Positions 9,367 to 18,927 of a DNA stretch of 64,000 nt are shown in pieces. The notes below the pieces were generated by a model, which was not told the DNA's origin, did no database searches, and saw only the letters and a list, made by a program, of their open reading frames with translations. The stretch is from CAXPZW01 sp964221845 (GTDB lineage Bacteria; Bacteroidota; Bacteroidia; Flavobacteriales_D; Sanyastnellaceae), in contig CAXPZW010000005.1 of the NCBI GenBank assembly GCA_964221845.1, positions 28,823 to 92,822 on the forward strand, read 5' to 3'. Made by a program: the position numbers and the translations under genes. Numbering within the stretch: the stretch's first letter is position 1; each line of letters starts with the position of its first letter.

Positions 9367-9498
9367 GTCAGTGCGCAACGCACTTTGCTAGTCCAGCTTG
9401 GCAGGCATTCACCGGGCTGCACACCTCACCCTTGAAAACATCGCTCGGATACTTCTTTACTGCAATACTCTAGGTGGTATTTTGCATGTTTTCTTCAC

Positions 9499-11067
9499 AT
9501 GGCTCAGCGATCGGCATTTGCATCGGGATTCAGTTGGCAATCTGTCAACGTGTTGGCTCAGGTCATTCTGCAACTGGGCTTCACCGCCATCATGGCGCGC
9601 CAACTCACCACCCAAGACTTTGGCATCATGTCCATCGTACTGGTGGTCATGGGCTTCATCGAAATCTTCTCGCAAATCGGCATTGGCCCCGCGCTGATCC
9701 AACGCAAATCGCTCGATGCGGCCAAGGTCAACGGTGCATTTTTTATCAGTGTCTACCTGGGAATCGGCTTTTTTGCGCTGCTCTTTGGACTGGCCCCGGC
9801 CATTGAAGGGTACTTCGGATGCGACGAAGCCGGGCTGACCGAGCTTTTCCGTGTGGTGGGGCTATCATTCATCATTTCGGCGGTGGCGGTGGTGCCGCGA
9901 TCGCTCATCATCAAGGAGATGGCCTTCAAGAAGCTGTTCTATTCCTCGGTCTTTGCCATGAGCATTGGGCTGTATGGGGTAGGAGTGGTGCTGGCATTCA
10001 TGGATTATGGCGTGTGGGCTTATGCTTGGGCGTTGATCGCGCAAAACGTATTGCTCACCATTGCCTATTGGCTCCAATGCCCGCAGCGCATCCGCAATGC
10101 GTGGAAGTGGGCCGACGTGCGCGACATGATTCGTTACGGCGGTGGGAGCACGCTGTTCAACTTTTTCAATTATGCTGCGTCCAAGGCCGACGTGATTTTG
10201 GTGGGCAAATACAGCGGCATGGCTGCGCTGGCGGACCAGACCTCCGGCGATTGCACCGGACGCTTTTCCAGCACAGGGGTGTACGATCGCGCCGTCTGGC
10301 TGATGACCTTGCCGGTGACCATCTTGGGCAAACTTTCAGACAGCGTGCTCTTCAGCGGCATTTCCCGTTTGCAGGATGATCAGCCTGCGGTGCAGCGGGT
10401 GTTTTTGAGTGGTACCTACTTCATTTCCATGCTCGTGTTCCCCGGGTGCATGTTCTTGGTGTTTTTCAGTGAGGAGGTGGTGTTGACCTTGCTGGGCGAC
10501 CAGTACTTAGATGCCGTCCCCGTGGCGCGTATCCTCTTTGTGGGTGTGGCCTTCCGCGCGCTGATCAAATTGAGCGATGCGATTGTGCGTGCGCTGGATG
10601 CAGTTTACATCGCCAGCGCCATCAAAGGCGTGTTTTTGGTCTTGGTGATTGGTGGGACTCTGTGGGGATTGGAAAACGGACTCATTGGTGTAGCGACCAA
10701 CCTGGTGGTGGCCATTGGCATTCAATACGTGCTCATGTTGGGTTTGAGCTTGCGTTTGGCAGGACTGAAAATGGGCCGGGTGATTGGCAAGATGGTGCCG
10801 GGGTTCATGATGGCGATTGCGACGGGCGTAGTAGCGCTGGTGCCCTTTGTAGTGCTCTCGCTGTGGGACGCGCCGCCGTTGCTTGGCCTGATCCTTGCCA
10901 CAGGATGTGTGCTGGCCGGTTGGTTGGCCCTGGCGTGGTTCGCGCCGTGGTTGTTTGGCAAGGGACGCGACAATGTCCTGCGCATGTTGGCACCGCGGCT
11001 CCCCAACCGCGGATTTTTGGGCCGTTTCCGACGCCGGATCGGAGGCGATGTGCCGCCGAGCGCTTAG
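9499..11067 (+). CDS. Lipopolysaccharide/polysaccharide flippase (MOP superfamily, Wzx/WzxC-like)
   Basis: 522 residues, strongly hydrophobic, with about 12-14 transmembrane helices. The N-terminus FASGFSWQSVNVLAQVILQL and the motif MARQLTTQDFGIMSIVLVV are typical of Polysacc_synt/WzxC flippases, which move undecaprenyl-linked sugars across the inner membrane. The last about 40 residues are basic and cytoplasmic-looking. No glycosyltransferases flank it directly, although a second flippase with a glycosyltransferase occurs near 30 kb. The next gene starts 22 bases downstream. Confidence 0.85.
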   Translation: MAQRSAFASGFSWQSVNVLAQVILQLGFTAIMARQLTTQDFGIMSIVLVVMGFIEIFSQIGIGPALIQRKSLDAAKVNGAFFISVYLGIGFFALLFGLAPAIEGYFGCDEAGLTELFRVVGLSFIISAVAVVPRSLIIKEMAFKKLFYSSVFAMSIGLYGVGVVLAFMDYGVWAYAWALIAQNVLLTIAYWLQCPQRIRNAWKWADVRDMIRYGGGSTLFNFFNYAASKADVILVGKYSGMAALADQTSGDCTGRFSSTGVYDRAVWLMTLPVTILGKLSDSVLFSGISRLQDDQPAVQRVFLSGTYFISMLVFPGCMFLVFFSEEVVLTLLGDQYLDAVPVARILFVGVAFRALIKLSDAIVRALDAVYIASAIKGVFLVLVIGGTLWGLENGLIGVATNLVVAIGIQYVLMLGLSLRLAGLKMGRVIGKMVPGFMMAIATGVVALVPFVVLSLWDAPPLLGLILATGCVLAGWLALAWFAPWLFGKGRDNVLRMLAPRLPNRGFLGRFRRRIGGDVPPSA

Positions 11068-11089
11068 AACCTTCTTACTTTTGCAGCCC

Positions 11090-11767
11090 ATGCGCAACCT
11101 GTTTTGCATCGTATTGATGAGTTTGCTCGTGGCCTCCCTCTGGGGCCAACGCGGCAGCTGCAGTGTGTCCACCGCCGACTCTACCCGCTTTTTGCTGAGC
11201 GTCAATGGAGTAAGCTGGGGCGACTCGGCGCAAACCGCTTGGACCTTTGTGGGGGATCCGGGAACCTATACGTTGACCATGTTGCCCGTGGATTCGGTGG
11301 CCACCTTGCTCACCAGCGAAGTGGAAGTCACCGCCGGCGTGGAGCGCGACTACATGCTCATGTTTGGGGACGACCGCTCCAAGTTCTTCTTGGCCGTCAC
11401 CGCCGAGACCACCTACAACCCTTCTGGCGATTATGCCGAGGCTTCTGTGATTCCCGCAGCGCGCGAGGCGGCATCTGGTGTCCAAGTGGCCAATGCTACG
11501 CCGTTTGCCGAGGTACGCAGCGCCCTGCGCGGAGCCGTGTTCCAAAAAGAGCGCATCGCCATGATCGAAGATTACTTGTTGGGACACTCCTTGTCGGTCG
11601 CCCAACTGTCCGAACTGCTTTCTGCAGTGGACGCCGAGGACGCCCGTTTGGCCCTCGCCCTCAAAGCCGCCCCCAAGCTCACCGACCCGCAAAACCTCGG
11701 GCAATTGGACCAGGCGTTTTACCTCTCGAGCTCGCGAAAAAAGCTGCACGAGGCCGTTGGCCAGTGA
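11090..11767 (+). CDS. Secreted DUF4476 protein
   Basis: 225 residues from an ATG that starts a short signal peptide (MRNLFCIVLMSLLVASLWGQ). Residues 25-110 look like a beta domain of the PEGA/carboxypeptidase-regulatory sort (FVGDPGTYTLTMLPVDS). The last about 95 residues (ATPFAEVRSALRGAVFQKER onward) are a helical DUF4476 domain, found almost only in Bacteroidota and of unknown function. A second, longer DUF4476 protein with the same order is at 48369-49316. It may be cotranscribed with the flippase. Confidence 0.75.
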   Translation: MRNLFCIVLMSLLVASLWGQRGSCSVSTADSTRFLLSVNGVSWGDSAQTAWTFVGDPGTYTLTMLPVDSVATLLTSEVEVTAGVERDYMLMFGDDRSKFFLAVTAETTYNPSGDYAEASVIPAAREAASGVQVANATPFAEVRSALRGAVFQKERIAMIEDYLLGHSLSVAQLSELLSAVDAEDARLALALKAAPKLTDPQNLGQLDQAFYLSSSRKKLHEAVGQ

Positions 11768-11902
11768 GCAAGCGTGTCCTGTTTACATTTCGTTCAAAAA
11801 ATGACAATGCTTTGAAGGTCTAAATGGACGGTCAAGGCCTTGAAATTGCGCAACTTTGTGGTCAGATTCTGAACTAGAACCCCTCTGGAATCCGACCTGA
11901 AC

Positions 11903-12976
11903 ATGGCGCACATTCACAACTTCTCAGCCGGACCGTGCATCCTTCCCAAGGAAGTGATGGCCGAAGCCGCCCAAGCCGTCGTTGAACTCAACGGCAGCGG
12001 ACTCTCTTTGATTGAAATGTCTCACCGCAGCAAGCCCTTTGTGGCCGTTATGGAAGAAGCCCGCGACCTCGTGCGCGAACTGCTCAACCTGCCCGACCGC
12101 TACGAAGTGTTGTTTTTGCAAGGCGGTGCCAGCCTCGGCTTTTTGACCGCTGCGCACAACCTGATGCGCAAAGACGGTTCGGCGGCCTACGTCAATACCG
12201 GTACCTGGTCTAAGAAGGCCATCAAAGAGGCCAAGCTCCTGGGCGATGTCCGTGAGATCGCTTCTTCAGAAGACAGCAAGTACAACCACATCCCTTCGGA
12301 CATCTCGTTCCCATCGGACGTGGACTACATCCACATCACTTCCAACAACACCATCTTCGGCACCCAGTGGCAATCGCTGCCACAGACCAACGCGCCGCTG
12401 GTGTGTGACATGAGCTCGGACATGTTCTCGCGCGCGTTCGACGTGGAAGACTACGCCCTGATCTACGCAGGTGCGCAAAAGAATATGGGCCCTGCGGGCA
12501 CCGTGCTCTACATCGTAGACAAAGAAAAACTCGGCTTCACCGAGCGCCCCATCCCATCGTACTTGGACCTGCGCGTACACCTGGAGAAGGACTCCATGTT
12601 CAACACGCCGCCGGTGTTTGCGGTGTACACTTCCATGCTCATGCTGCGATGGATCAAAGCCAACGGCGGTATCGCAGGCATGCAAGCGCGCGCCGCAGCC
12701 CGCGCCAAGCTGATGTATGAGGCCATCGACAGCAACCCGTTGTTCACCGGTCACGCCAACCTGGACTCGCGCTCGCAGATGAACGCCACCTTCCGCCTGA
12801 CCGACGACAGCCTGGCCGAAGACTTTGACAAGCGTTGGAACGCCGCAGGCATCTCAGGCCTCAAAGGCCACCGCTCTGTAGGCGGTTACCGCGCCAGCAT
12901 GTACAACGCGCTCCCGCTCGAAAGCGTGGAGACGCTCACCAAAATCATGAACGAATTCGCGGCGGTCAACGCCTAA
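11903..12976 (+). CDS. serC: Phosphoserine aminotransferase
   Basis: Transfers an amino group from glutamate to 3-phosphohydroxypyruvate, the second step of serine synthesis; also acts in pyridoxal phosphate synthesis in many bacteria. The 357 residues are full length. N-terminal FSAGPCILP, the phosphate-binding FLQGGAS (71-77) and the PLP lysine in YAGAQKNMGPAG (Lys193) are all present. It heads a tight four-gene operon with serA 13 bases downstream. Confidence 0.95.
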   Translation: MAHIHNFSAGPCILPKEVMAEAAQAVVELNGSGLSLIEMSHRSKPFVAVMEEARDLVRELLNLPDRYEVLFLQGGASLGFLTAAHNLMRKDGSAAYVNTGTWSKKAIKEAKLLGDVREIASSEDSKYNHIPSDISFPSDVDYIHITSNNTIFGTQWQSLPQTNAPLVCDMSSDMFSRAFDVEDYALIYAGAQKNMGPAGTVLYIVDKEKLGFTERPIPSYLDLRVHLEKDSMFNTPPVFAVYTSMLMLRWIKANGGIAGMQARAAARAKLMYEAIDSNPLFTGHANLDSRSQMNATFRLTDDSLAEDFDKRWNAAGISGLKGHRSVGGYRASMYNALPLESVETLTKIMNEFAAVNA

Positions 12977-12989
12977 CCTTACAGCTCCC

Positions 12990-13949
12990 ATGAAAATCCT
13001 CGCCAACGACGGCATCAGCCCTGCGGGCATCGCCAAACTCGAAGCTGCCGGTGTGACCGTGTCCACCGAGCACGTGCCCCAAGACCAACTGATCGACGCC
13101 ATCAACACCCAAGGCTACGTAGGCCTGATGGTGCGTTCAGCCACCAAAGTGCGTCAAGACCTCATCGACGCTTGCCCGAATCTGAAAATGATCGGACGAG
13201 GTGGTGTAGGCATGGATAACATCGACGTGGACTACGCCCGCGGCAAAGGCTTGGCGGTATTCAACACCCCAGCGGCCAGCTCGCAAAGCGTGGCAGAATT
13301 GGTGATGGGCCACCTCTTTGATGTGGCCCGTTCCATCTTCGACAGCAACCGCCAAATGCCCGGACGTGGCGCTAACGAATTCAAGGCCCTCAAGAAGGCT
13401 TACGGCAAAGGCACCGAACTGCGGGGCAAAACCCTCGGCATCGTGGGCTTTGGTCGCATCGGTCGCTCCCTGGCGTCGTACGCACTCGGTTGTGGGATGG
13501 ACGTGATCGCTTGTGATCCGTATGCCCAAGACGGCAAGGTGACCGTGATGATCGGCGCCAACCAAACCGTAGAGGTGGACGTACCGCGTCACGACCTCGA
13601 AGCGTTGCTCGCTCAGTCTGACTTTGTATCGCTCCACGTACCCAAACAGGCCGACGGCAGTGCTGTGCTCGGTGCGGCGCAATTGGCCGCCATGAAGCCC
13701 GGTGCTTGCGTGGTGAACGCTGCGCGCGGTGGTGTGATTGACGAGGACGCCCTGATGGCCGCACTCGACAACGGCAGCCTGCGTTACGCAGCACTGGACG
13801 TGTTCGAGAACGAACCCACCCCGCGCGAGGACCTCTTGGCCCACCCTAAAGTGGCCTTGACCCCGCACATTGGTGCCGCCACTACCGAAGCGCAAGACCG
13901 CATTGGCGTGGAGCTGGCCGATCAGATTTTGGCTAACCTGAACGCCTAG
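12990..13949 (+). CDS. serA: D-3-phosphoglycerate dehydrogenase, short form
   Basis: First committed step of serine synthesis (3-phosphoglycerate to 3-phosphohydroxypyruvate, NAD-dependent). 319 residues: a D-2-hydroxyacid dehydrogenase catalytic/NAD-binding pair with GRGGVGMDNIDV, Rossmann GIVGFGRIGRSLA and the catalytic His region LTPHIGAATTEAQ. No ACT or other regulatory tail is present, so feedback by serine through ACT is not expected. The position next to serC supports this assignment over other hydroxyacid dehydrogenases. Its stop overlaps the next start by one base. Confidence 0.9.
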   Translation: MKILANDGISPAGIAKLEAAGVTVSTEHVPQDQLIDAINTQGYVGLMVRSATKVRQDLIDACPNLKMIGRGGVGMDNIDVDYARGKGLAVFNTPAASSQSVAELVMGHLFDVARSIFDSNRQMPGRGANEFKALKKAYGKGTELRGKTLGIVGFGRIGRSLASYALGCGMDVIACDPYAQDGKVTVMIGANQTVEVDVPRHDLEALLAQSDFVSLHVPKQADGSAVLGAAQLAAMKPGACVVNAARGGVIDEDALMAALDNGSLRYAALDVFENEPTPREDLLAHPKVALTPHIGAATTEAQDRIGVELADQILANLNA

Positions 13950-15166
13950 TGCCGGCGCTGTATCCATTTCGCGCCGTTCGTCCCTCAAGGGACAAGGTGC
14001 ATTTGGTGGGGTCGCGTTCCTACGTGACCTACGCGCAAGGGGAGTTGGAGGAAAAGCTCAAGGGCAACCCTTATTCTTTTCTGCACATCATCCGCCCAGA
14101 ATTGGACGCGGCCTTCCACGCCTTGCCCCGCGCTGAGCGGTTTGGTCGCATCCGTGAGGAGTACGAAGGGTATGTGAACGGGGGGATCCTGCTCAAAGAC
14201 CTGGATCCGGGGTTCTATTACTACGAACAAACCACTTCGGGCCGTACCTACTCTGGCTTCATCGGTGCCATTGACACTGCCGAATACGACGCCGGCAACA
14301 TCAAGGTGCACGAGCAAACCCTGGAACGGCGCGAGCAGATTTTTGCCGAGTATCTGGAGGCCACCCGCTTCAATGCGGAGCCTGTTCTGCTGGTGCACGA
14401 CGACGACGCCGAGGTAGAAGCCTTGCGCGAGGAAGTCACCGCTGTGCGTCCCGAGTACGAATTCACCACCACCGACAAGGTGTACCACGCCCTGTGGTTG
14501 GTCGAAGATCCCGCCATCCAACGCGCCGTCACTGCAGCTTTTGCACGTATGGATGCCTTGTACATCGCCGACGGTCACCACCGCTCAGCCTCCAGCGCGC
14601 GCCTCAGTCACATGCTGGAAGGCCCGGAAGGCGCCAGTTGGCATCGCATGATGGCCTTGTGCTTGCCTGCTTCGCGCATGGCCATTTTCCCATTCCACCG
14701 CTTGGTGCGTACCCTGGACTGTTCGCCTGAAGCACTGCTAGAAGGGCTCAAAACCCAAGGCCAATTGGAAGTGCTCGATGGCCCTGCTGAACCCGAGTGC
14801 GAAGGCGTAGTGCACGTATACCTGGGCGGCCAGTGGTACCGATTGACCTGGCCGGCCAGCGAGCAGTTGTCAGCCACCCAGCGCTTGGATGCCGCGCGTT
14901 TGAGCCGCAAGATCTTGGGTCCGGTATTGGGCATTGGCGACCTACGCAACGACCGCCGCATTGACTTTTTGGGCGGCCCAAACCGCATCACCGATTTGCA
15001 AAACGCGGTGGATTCGGGGCAGTTTGAGGTGGCCTTTGCGCTGTGCGCGGTGCCCTTCGACAGCCTCAAAGCCGTGGCCGACGAAGGCGGTACCATGCCC
15101 CCCAAGTCCACCTTTGTGGAGCCCAAGCTGCGCAGCGGCATCACCATCTTTGAACTTGAGTCATGA
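13949..15166 (+). CDS. DUF1015 family protein
   Basis: 405 residues with a GTG start that shares one base with the serA stop, indicating translational coupling. DUF1015 hallmarks include the opening YPFRAVRPSRDKVHLVGSRS, IADGHHRSASS near 205 and the C-terminal VPPKSTFVEPKLRSG-like segment (here PPKSTFVEPKLRSGI). It is commonly linked to serine biosynthesis genes, and some homologues are described as serine kinases, which would fit this operon. I would not assert that activity without a test. Confidence 0.88.
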   Translation: MPALYPFRAVRPSRDKVHLVGSRSYVTYAQGELEEKLKGNPYSFLHIIRPELDAAFHALPRAERFGRIREEYEGYVNGGILLKDLDPGFYYYEQTTSGRTYSGFIGAIDTAEYDAGNIKVHEQTLERREQIFAEYLEATRFNAEPVLLVHDDDAEVEALREEVTAVRPEYEFTTTDKVYHALWLVEDPAIQRAVTAAFARMDALYIADGHHRSASSARLSHMLEGPEGASWHRMMALCLPASRMAIFPFHRLVRTLDCSPEALLEGLKTQGQLEVLDGPAEPECEGVVHVYLGGQWYRLTWPASEQLSATQRLDAARLSRKILGPVLGIGDLRNDRRIDFLGGPNRITDLQNAVDSGQFEVAFALCAVPFDSLKAVADEGGTMPPKSTFVEPKLRSGITIFELES

Positions 15167-15828
15167 GCCTGAACGCCCGCTTGGAAGCGATCCGCCAAAA
15201 CCTGCCCGAACACGTTGCCCTGTGCGCCGTGTCCAAGACCAAACCGCTGGCTTTGCTGCAAGAAGCCTACAATGCAGGTCAGCGCATCTTTGGTGAAAAC
15301 CGCGTGCTGGAAATGGCCGACAAGTACGAGGTGCTGCCCAAGGACATCCAATGGCACATGGTGGGCCACGTGCAAACCAACAAGGTCAAGCTCATGATTC
15401 CGTTCGTGAGCCTGATCCATGCGGTGGACAGTGAGCGCCTCTTCCGAGAAATCGACAAGCACGCTGCCCGCTACGACCGGGTGGTAGATGTGCTGCTGCA
15501 AGTGCACATCGCCCGCGAGGCCAACAAGCACGGTTTTGCCGGACACGAATTGAACGTATTCTTGGACAGCGGTACCCTGGAGGCTTGCAAGCACGTGCGC
15601 GTACGCGGACTCATGGGCATGGCCACCTTTACCGATAACCAAGCCCAAGTGCGTCGCGAGTTTGCCACACTCAAACAGACGTTTGATGACGTTAAGGAGG
15701 AGTGGTTTGGCAGTCAAGCGCACTTTGACACCTTGTCCATGGGCATGAGCGGGGATTACCAGATTGCCATCGAAGAGGGGGCTACCCTGGTGCGCATTGG
15801 TTCTTCCATCTTTGGTGCGCGCGGTTAA
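15163..15828 (+). CDS. YggS family PLP homeostasis protein
   Basis: 221 residues, single-domain fold III PLP-binding protein (YggS/PLPBP). Visible: AVSKTKP near the N-terminus with the PLP lysine (Lys25), FGENRVLEM, WHMVGHVQTNK, MGMATF and the phosphate site LSMGMSGDYQIAIEEGATLVRIGSSIFG. The family buffers pyridoxal phosphate and affects amino-acid metabolism rather than catalysing a known reaction. Its ATG overlaps the DUF1015 stop by four bases (ATGA), the last member of the serC-serA operon. Confidence 0.93.
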   Translation: MSLNARLEAIRQNLPEHVALCAVSKTKPLALLQEAYNAGQRIFGENRVLEMADKYEVLPKDIQWHMVGHVQTNKVKLMIPFVSLIHAVDSERLFREIDKHAARYDRVVDVLLQVHIAREANKHGFAGHELNVFLDSGTLEACKHVRVRGLMGMATFTDNQAQVRREFATLKQTFDDVKEEWFGSQAHFDTLSMGMSGDYQIAIEEGATLVRIGSSIFGARG

Positions 15829-15906
15829 CCGGCGCGATTCGCGGCAGAATCCTGCATGCGGTTGTAACTTCCGCGGACACCAATCGTCCCCTGAGAAACC
15901 TTTCCC

Positions 15907-18456
15907 ATGAATCGCATTGCGAGTGTTCTGTTGGCCTTGTTGCTGGCGGCCGGTGTGTCCGGCCAGGTGGTCCATGGTTCGGTGCGCGATGGGGCGGGAG
16001 AGGCCCTTCCATTTGCCGGCGTGTATGTCAAAGACAGCACCTACGGCACCTCCACCACACGCAACGGCAGTTACACCCTGACCCTCAATCCAGGTACTTA
16101 CGTGCTTGTGTTCTCCTATGTGGGGTTTGCTTCCACCGAGCGTGAAGTGCGCTTGGACCGCGGCGAACAGCTGCGCCTGGATGTGAGCTTGGTGCGCGCA
16201 GCCACCCAAATCGGTACCGCCGAAGTGGTGGCCGATACCCGCGACAAGGCCAAGGAAATCATGCGCAAGGTGCGTGACCAACGTCCGGCCTATTTGGACG
16301 CTGTGCAGACCTATGCCTGCGAGACCTACCACCGCAGCACCTTGATGCGCGAGCCCAAGAATTACCAGCCCATCGCTGCGACTGGCCTGAGCCCCGAATT
16401 GCTCGATTCTGCGGGCATTGAGGTGGAGGAGCCCGAGTTTTTGCTCATGCGTGAATTGGTGTCCAACACCCAGTTTCGTGCGGCGTCGCGCTACCAAGAA
16501 CACATCACCGCCATCCAGAAATTCAAGGAGGGCGACATCCCAGAGGAGCCCATGCGTTCCATGTCGGCCTCTGGGGGCAATTCCTTTGGGGATGCCCAAT
16601 TGGTACCCTGGGCGCGGGAGGCTCGCAATGAATACTTGGTGTTTGAGGACTTGTTGAGTTGTGGATTCAATTTCTACGAGAACACCTTTCCGTACGACGC
16701 CATTGCCCAGCGCCAGTTGACTTCTCCCATCGCCGCCGGCAGCGCGTTGTTGTACCGGTACGATTATGCTGGAGCAGTTTACGAAGCCGGGCGTATGGTG
16801 CACAAGCTGCGCGTGACTCCGCTTTCCAAAGGCGAACCGTTGTTTGAAGGCACCTTGTTTGTGGCCGACAGTTCGTTTGCGTTGGTAGCGGTGGACCTGC
16901 GCATCAACCGCGCGGCCATGACCCTTTGCAAGGACTTCCACATTGTCCAGAATTACGACGAGATCGCCCCGGGCATTTGGCTGCCTGTGCGCCGCGAGCT
17001 TACTTACCACATCGGCGAAGGCAGCAACGATATTGTGGGGCGCGCCACCTTGGAGCATACTGGATATGTGGTCAACCAGCCGCTGCCCCAAGCATTCAGC
17101 CCTACCGAGGTGCGCCGGTACGACCCCAAGGCCTTTGACCGCGACACCACCTTTTGGCAGGCCCAGCGCCCGGCGGTGCTCAACCCCGACGACCTGATTT
17201 TCATACAGCACGCCGACAGCGTGCGCAACTACCTGCAAAGCGACGAATGGCTCCAACGCCAAGACAGCGTCTACAACGTCATTGACATCTGGACCCCGCT
17301 GGTGGGCTACGGCTACCGCAACCGGGCCAAGGGTGTGGAGCTCTACATCGAAGGGCTGTTGGGGCAAATTAACCCCTTTGGTATTGGGGGCTACCGGCAC
17401 CGCTTGCCCGCGCAGGTATCGCTGGAGTTGAAAGGAGGATACACGCTGGAGACCAACGGTTTTGTGGACTACGGATTTGCCAACAACGACATCAAAGGCC
17501 GCATTTCAGCCGGGCTCACCTACCGTCCGCTGAAATTCGTGCGTACCATGCTCACCTTTGGTGATTACTACGAGATGGTGAACGACTATGCGTCCATCGA
17601 GCAGATCTTTTCGCGGAGCAATTTTATCCGCACCACCGAGTACGGTATCTCGCAGCGCCAGGAATTGATCAACGGGCTGTTTGCCGAAGCGTCGTTCACT
17701 TTTGAAGACCAACGAGCACTCGTAGGATTACAACTTGCTGATTGGAGCTCAGAGCTGTTTGGAGACCTGAATACCCCGCTCGATTTTGCCCGTTACAAAA
17801 AGTCCGAGTTCCGACTGCGCATGCAGTACAACATCCGCCAGCGCTACGAAATCAAGCGGGGGCGCAAGCTAATCTTGGGCTCGGACTATCCGGAGTTGTA
17901 TTTGGAGTACCGCAAAGGCGTACCGGGGCTCTTTGGGAGCGAGGTGAACTTTGACTACCTGGAAATTGGCGCTTCGCACGAGTTGGATTTGGTGCGCTAC
18001 GGCTCCTCGCGCTGGCAAGTGCAGATGGGCACCTACCTCAACAAGGCCAACCTGCGGATTTTGGAGTACAAGTTCTTCCGCGGGTCGGACCAGTACTTCT
18101 TCTCGGATCCGCTGCGCAGTTTCCAGTTGCTCGGGCCCACCTTGAACACGCCCAACGAGTGGTTCCAAGCCAGTTACATCCACCATTTTGAAGGCACGCT
18201 GCTGGGCAAGGTTCCGCTCATCAACCGTTTGAAGCTGCAGCTGGCGGCAGGGGGAGGGGTGTTGAGTATCCCCGACAGCGGGTTCAACCACGGTGAGTTC
18301 TTTGCTGGGTTGGAGCGCAATTTCCGCATCAAAGGACAGCTCTTCCGCTTTGGCGCATATGCGGTCACTGCTGACAATACCCTTGCCGGACCGAACCTGA
18401 CGTATAAATTCGGGTTTGCATTCTACGACAGCTTCCGGCGTAAGTGGGATTACTGA
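15907..18456 (+). CDS. DUF5686 protein with carboxypeptidase-regulatory-like domain
   Basis: 849 residues. A signal peptide ends near GVSGQ. Residues about 22-110 form a CarboxypepD_reg-like beta-sandwich (VVHGSVRDGAGEALPFAGVY, GTYVLVFSYVGFA), the domain found at the start of SusC-like and related outer-membrane proteins. The remainder is the large DUF5686 region, rich in alternating hydrophobic/polar strands and probably outer-membrane associated, ending with a FAFYDSFRRKWDY-type strand. Function unknown. It follows YggS by 78 bases. Confidence 0.85.
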   Translation: MNRIASVLLALLLAAGVSGQVVHGSVRDGAGEALPFAGVYVKDSTYGTSTTRNGSYTLTLNPGTYVLVFSYVGFASTEREVRLDRGEQLRLDVSLVRAATQIGTAEVVADTRDKAKEIMRKVRDQRPAYLDAVQTYACETYHRSTLMREPKNYQPIAATGLSPELLDSAGIEVEEPEFLLMRELVSNTQFRAASRYQEHITAIQKFKEGDIPEEPMRSMSASGGNSFGDAQLVPWAREARNEYLVFEDLLSCGFNFYENTFPYDAIAQRQLTSPIAAGSALLYRYDYAGAVYEAGRMVHKLRVTPLSKGEPLFEGTLFVADSSFALVAVDLRINRAAMTLCKDFHIVQNYDEIAPGIWLPVRRELTYHIGEGSNDIVGRATLEHTGYVVNQPLPQAFSPTEVRRYDPKAFDRDTTFWQAQRPAVLNPDDLIFIQHADSVRNYLQSDEWLQRQDSVYNVIDIWTPLVGYGYRNRAKGVELYIEGLLGQINPFGIGGYRHRLPAQVSLELKGGYTLETNGFVDYGFANNDIKGRISAGLTYRPLKFVRTMLTFGDYYEMVNDYASIEQIFSRSNFIRTTEYGISQRQELINGLFAEASFTFEDQRALVGLQLADWSSELFGDLNTPLDFARYKKSEFRLRMQYNIRQRYEIKRGRKLILGSDYPELYLEYRKGVPGLFGSEVNFDYLEIGASHELDLVRYGSSRWQVQMGTYLNKANLRILEYKFFRGSDQYFFSDPLRSFQLLGPTLNTPNEWFQASYIHHFEGTLLGKVPLINRLKLQLAAGGGVLSIPDSGFNHGEFFAGLERNFRIKGQLFRFGAYAVTADNTLAGPNLTYKFGFAFYDSFRRKWDY

Positions 18457-18481
18457 TTCCGCCGCCGGTCCAACCCGACCT

Positions 18482-18718
18482 ATGCAATCCTGGCGCAACG
18501 CATTTCCGATCCTCATCTTGGTGGTCTTTGCCGTGACCTACTTCATGGCCGACCGCATCTTCTTGCGCGCTGCGCAGCTTTCTCAAAACGACATGGACCC
18601 CGTGGTGAAGCCTATGGGATTGGTGTATGCAGGGGCAGTGACCCTCATGTTCATTGCGGTGTATGGATTGTTCTTGCGCGACATTCGCGGCGACAAGGAC
18701 CAAGAGGATCAGGAGTAA
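18482..18718 (+). CDS. Small two-helix membrane protein
   Basis: 78 residues from the ATG at 18482, 25 bases after the DUF5686 stop. Two hydrophobic helices at about 8-25 (FPILILVVFAVTYFMADRIF) and 46-66, then an acidic tail DKDQEDQE. I do not recognise a family. It sits between the DUF5686 gene and a terminator, so it is probably cotranscribed with DUF5686. Confidence 0.55.
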   Translation: MQSWRNAFPILILVVFAVTYFMADRIFLRAAQLSQNDMDPVVKPMGLVYAGAVTLMFIAVYGLFLRDIRGDKDQEDQE

Positions 18719-18880
18719 ACACAGCAAAAAAGAAGGCCCCCGCCACCCAATCCCAAACCGAACTTCCCGTGGCCACCCTGCCCGACGGTCTGTACTTGAT
18801 TGAAGTCTCGTACACCACCCTGAACCTGCGAGAGACCCGTCGACTGGTCCTGCGGTAAGTCCCTGTTCCACTTAGCACTA

Positions 18881-18911
18881 GGCGGCGCTCGATGGGGCGC
18901 CGCTTTTTTTT
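18881..18911 (+). terminator. Strong intrinsic terminator
   Basis: A perfect 7-bp stem GCGGCGC/GCGCCGC, extendable, is followed by eight to nine T. It ends the DUF5686/small-membrane-protein transcript. It also shows that an ATG at 18892, inside the hairpin, is not the start of the next gene. Confidence 0.85.
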
Positions 18912-18927
18912 GCGCCGTGCCTTGCGG

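Noticed and set aside
14608..17400. 930-codon open frame on the minus strand
   Set aside because: It runs antisense through DUF1015, YggS and DUF5686, all with clear family motifs and operon overlaps. Its His/Val/Gly-rich translation is typical of a shadow frame in GC-rich DNA.
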